Origin: Streptomyces sp. CB01635
GTDB taxonomy: Bacteria > Actinomycetota > Actinomycetes > Streptomycetales > Streptomycetaceae
NCBI RefSeq assembly: GCF_002803065.1
Contig: NZ_NNBL01000007.1
Location: 212,840 to 276,839, forward strand
Direction: 5' to 3'
Length of the DNA stretch: 64,000 nt
Shown here: in pieces, positions 62,042 to 64,000 of the stretch
Numbering within the stretch: position 1 is the first letter of the stretch
Layout of the letters: each line of letters begins with the position of its first letter
The notes under the pieces: model-generated
What the model was told of the DNA's origin: nothing
Database searches by the model: none
Seen by the model: the letters and a program-made list of their open reading frames with translations, nothing else
Made by a program: the position numbers and the translations under genes

Positions 62042-63727
62042 TTGAGTCATCCGCATCCTGAACTCGGCGCCCCGCCGAAGCTCCCGAAGGGCGGCCTGCG
62101 CGTCACCCCGCTCGGCGGCCTCGGTGAGATCGGCCGCAACATGACGGTCTTCGAGTACGACGGCCGCCTGCTCATCGTCGACTGCGGCGTGCTCTTCCCC
62201 GAGGAGGAGCAGCCAGGCATCGACCTGATCCTGCCGGACTTCACGTCCATCAGGGACCGCCTCGACGACATCGACGGCATCGTGCTCACGCACGGCCACG
62301 AGGACCACATCGGCGGCGTCCCGTACCTCCTGCGCGAGAAGCCGGACATCCCGCTGATCGGCTCCAAGCTGACGCTCGCCCTCATCGAGGCGAAGCTCCA
62401 GGAGCACCGCATCCGCCCGTACACGCTCGAGGTCGCCGAGGGCGATCGCGAACGCCTGGGCCCCTTCGACTGCCAGTTCGTGGCGGTCAACCACTCCATC
62501 CCGGACGCGCTCGCGGTCGCCATCCGCACGCCTGCCGGCATGGTCGTCCACACCGGCGACTTCAAGATGGACCAGCTCCCGCTGGACCGCCGCCTCACCG
62601 ACCTCCCCACGTTCGCCAAGCTCGGCGAGGAAGGCATCGACCTTCTCCTCACCGACTCGACGAACGCGGAGGTCCCGGGCTTCGTCCCGCCCGAGCGCGA
62701 CATCTCGAACGTGATCCGCGGCGTCTTCGCCGGCGCTCAGAAGCGCATCATCGTCGCGTCCTTCGCCAGCCACGTGCACCGCATCCAGCAGATCCTGGAC
62801 GCCGCTCACGAGTACGGCCGCAGGGTCGCCTTCGTCGGCCGCTCGATGGTGCGCAACATGGGCATCGCCCGTGACCTCGGCTACCTGAAGGTCCCGCCGG
62901 GCCTGGTCGTGGACGTCAAGACGCTCGACGACCTCCCGGACAACGAGATCGTCCTCGTCTGCACCGGCTCGCAGGGCGAACCGATGGCCGCGTTGTCCCG
63001 CATGGCCAACCGCGACCACCAGATCCGGATCGTCTCCGGTGACACGGTGATCCTGGCGTCGTCCCTGATCCCGGGCAACGAGAACGCGGTGTACCGCGTC
63101 ATCAACGGCCTCACGCGCTGGGGCGCGAACGTCATCCACAAGGGCAACGCCAAGGTCCACGTCTCGGGCCACGCCTCGGCCGGCGAGCTGCTGTACTTCT
63201 ACAACATCTGCAAGCCGAAGAACCTGATGCCGGTCCATGGCGAATGGCGCCACCTGCGCGCCAACGCCGAGCTCGGCGCCCTCACCGGCGTTCCGCACGA
63301 CCGCATCGTGATCGCCGAGGACGGCGTCGTCGTCGACCTCGTCGAGGGCAAGGCAAGGATCGTCGGCAAGGTCCAGGCCGGTTACGTCTACGTGGACGGC
63401 CTCTCGGTCGGTGACGTCGGCGAACCCGCGCTCAAGGACCGCAAGATCCTCGGCGACGAGGGCATCATCTCGGTCTTCGTGGTGGTGGACTCCAGCACCG
63501 GCAAGATCACCAGCGGTCCGACCATCCAGGCACGTGGTTCCGGCATCGACGACTCGGCGTTCAGCGCCGTCATGCCGCGGATCCAGGAAGTCCTGGACAA
63601 GTCGGCCCAGGACGGTGTCGTCGAACCCCACCAGCTGCAGCAACTCATCCGCCGCACGCTGGGCAAGTGGGTCTCCGACACCTACCGCCGGCGCCCGATG
63701 ATCCTCCCGGTCGTCGTGGAGGTCTGA
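62042..63727 (+). CDS. rnj: Ribonuclease J
   Basis: RNase J (561 residues) is an endo- and 5'-exoribonuclease of the metallo-beta-lactamase/beta-CASP family. The zinc motif HGHEDHIGG (His84, His86, Asp88, His89) is intact. Further motifs are HTGDFKMD and the beta-CASP region with SFASHVHRIQQ, CTGSQGEP and HVSGHASAGELL. A C-terminal domain starts near 450. The TTG start is supported by GAGGAGAG 8 bases upstream and by family start MSHPHPELGAP. A large hairpin sits just upstream. A perfect 20-bp terminator follows the stop. Confidence 0.96.
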   Translation: MSHPHPELGAPPKLPKGGLRVTPLGGLGEIGRNMTVFEYDGRLLIVDCGVLFPEEEQPGIDLILPDFTSIRDRLDDIDGIVLTHGHEDHIGGVPYLLREKPDIPLIGSKLTLALIEAKLQEHRIRPYTLEVAEGDRERLGPFDCQFVAVNHSIPDALAVAIRTPAGMVVHTGDFKMDQLPLDRRLTDLPTFAKLGEEGIDLLLTDSTNAEVPGFVPPERDISNVIRGVFAGAQKRIIVASFASHVHRIQQILDAAHEYGRRVAFVGRSMVRNMGIARDLGYLKVPPGLVVDVKTLDDLPDNEIVLVCTGSQGEPMAALSRMANRDHQIRIVSGDTVILASSLIPGNENAVYRVINGLTRWGANVIHKGNAKVHVSGHASAGELLYFYNICKPKNLMPVHGEWRHLRANAELGALTGVPHDRIVIAEDGVVVDLVEGKARIVGKVQAGYVYVDGLSVGDVGEPALKDRKILGDEGIISVFVVVDSSTGKITSGPTIQARGSGIDDSAFSAVMPRIQEVLDKSAQDGVVEPHQLQQLIRRTLGKWVSDTYRRRPMILPVVVEV

Positions 63728-63734
63728 AGCCCCT

Positions 63735-63778
63735 GTGGAGCGGGGCGCCTCGATTTGCATCGAGGCGCCCCGCTCCAC
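63735..63778 (+). terminator. Terminator after RNase J
   Basis: Perfect 20-base arms (GTGGAGCGGGGCGCCTCGAT and its complement) close on TTGC, 7 bases after the stop. Confidence 0.95.
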
Positions 63779-63862
63779 TAGGTTTACGGCTCCGCCCAAG
63801 GGGAACCCGGCGCACTTACGTGCCCGATCAAACCTCCCCGAGTGGGCCGGAAATTCCGACTC

Positions 63863-64000
63863 AGAATCTCTGATAAAGTCGGAACCGCCGGAAAGGGAAA
63901 CGCGAAAGCCGAAAGGCCGGAGCGGAAACCTGAAAGGCGCCGAGGAAATCGGACACGAAAGAGTCTGATAGAGTCGGAAACGCAAGACCGAAGGGAAACT
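63863..64000 (+). promoter_or_regulatory. Probable rRNA operon leader with tandem promoters
   Basis: CTGATAAAGTCGGAA (63870-63884) and CTGATAGAGTCGGAA (63965-63979) are near-identical and 95 bases apart. They lie in an A/G-rich stretch with GGAAAGGGAAACG and GCGAAAGCCGAAAGG repeats. From memory this matches the tandem promoters and leader that precede 16S rRNA in Streptomyces; the last bases (ACGCAAGACCGAAGGGAA) fit as well. The 16S gene itself is not in the window. Confidence 0.7.

Noticed and set aside
61988..63985. 665-residue minus-strand frame opposite RNase J
   Set aside because: It is a shadow and runs through the perfect terminator hairpin.

Overview
The window is high-GC actinobacterial DNA and almost certainly comes from Streptomyces. 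Three things point there: the gene order nusA-ylxR-infB-DUF503-rbfA-truB-ribF; an ESX-type (type VII) secretion locus next to rpsO-pnp-M16 peptidase-dapB-thyX-dapA-RNase J; and a leader like those of Streptomyces rRNA operons at the right edge. GTG starts, 1-4 base stop/start overlaps and GC-rich hairpin terminators are found throughout. No tRNA, CRISPR array or insertion sequence was recognised.

Left flank (1-10.5 kb): translation and RNA-modification genes (end of nusA, ylxR, infB, DUF503, rbfA, truB). Next come a 1205-residue protein that joins a trypsin-like domain lacking its catalytic serine to a STAND/NACHT-like NTPase, and ribF. From 10.5 to 16.5 kb a five-gene operon on the minus strand encodes a dipeptide/oligopeptide ABC transporter. 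Its binding protein carries a C-terminal membrane anchor.

Centre (16.8-53.1 kb): a complete type VII secretion locus. The core parts are EccE, EccB, EccC (one 1322-residue polypeptide with three ATPase domains), EccD and two mycosin proteases. A WXG100 pair, a ParA-like ATPase with proline/glutamine-rich tails and an ESX-associated membrane protein accompany them. Accessory genes lie between the core genes. Two paralogous three-gene cassettes have the order small WXG-like partner, ~700-residue effector-like protein, lipoprotein; in one of them the partner gene is frameshifted. There is also one orphan intact lipoprotein gene of the same family and one decayed fragment of it. A separate trio encodes an EspC-like protein, an effector with a T7SS-signal domain and an LpqN/DcrB-like protein. 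A PQQ-propeller protein, a pseudokinase and a kinase-PQQ gene that has lost its kinase C-lobe complete the set. Intact, orphan and broken copies together look like a locus where secreted effectors and their partners turn over, possibly toxin/immunity sets. The toxin role is inferred.

Right flank (53.1-64 kb): housekeeping genes rpsO, pnp, an M16 zinc peptidase, dapB, thyX, dapA and RNase J, plus three small membrane or PH-domain proteins. RNase J ends in a perfect 20-bp hairpin terminator. The last ~140 bases contain two copies of a promoter-like motif typical of Streptomyces rRNA operon leaders, so a 16S rRNA gene probably starts just outside the window.
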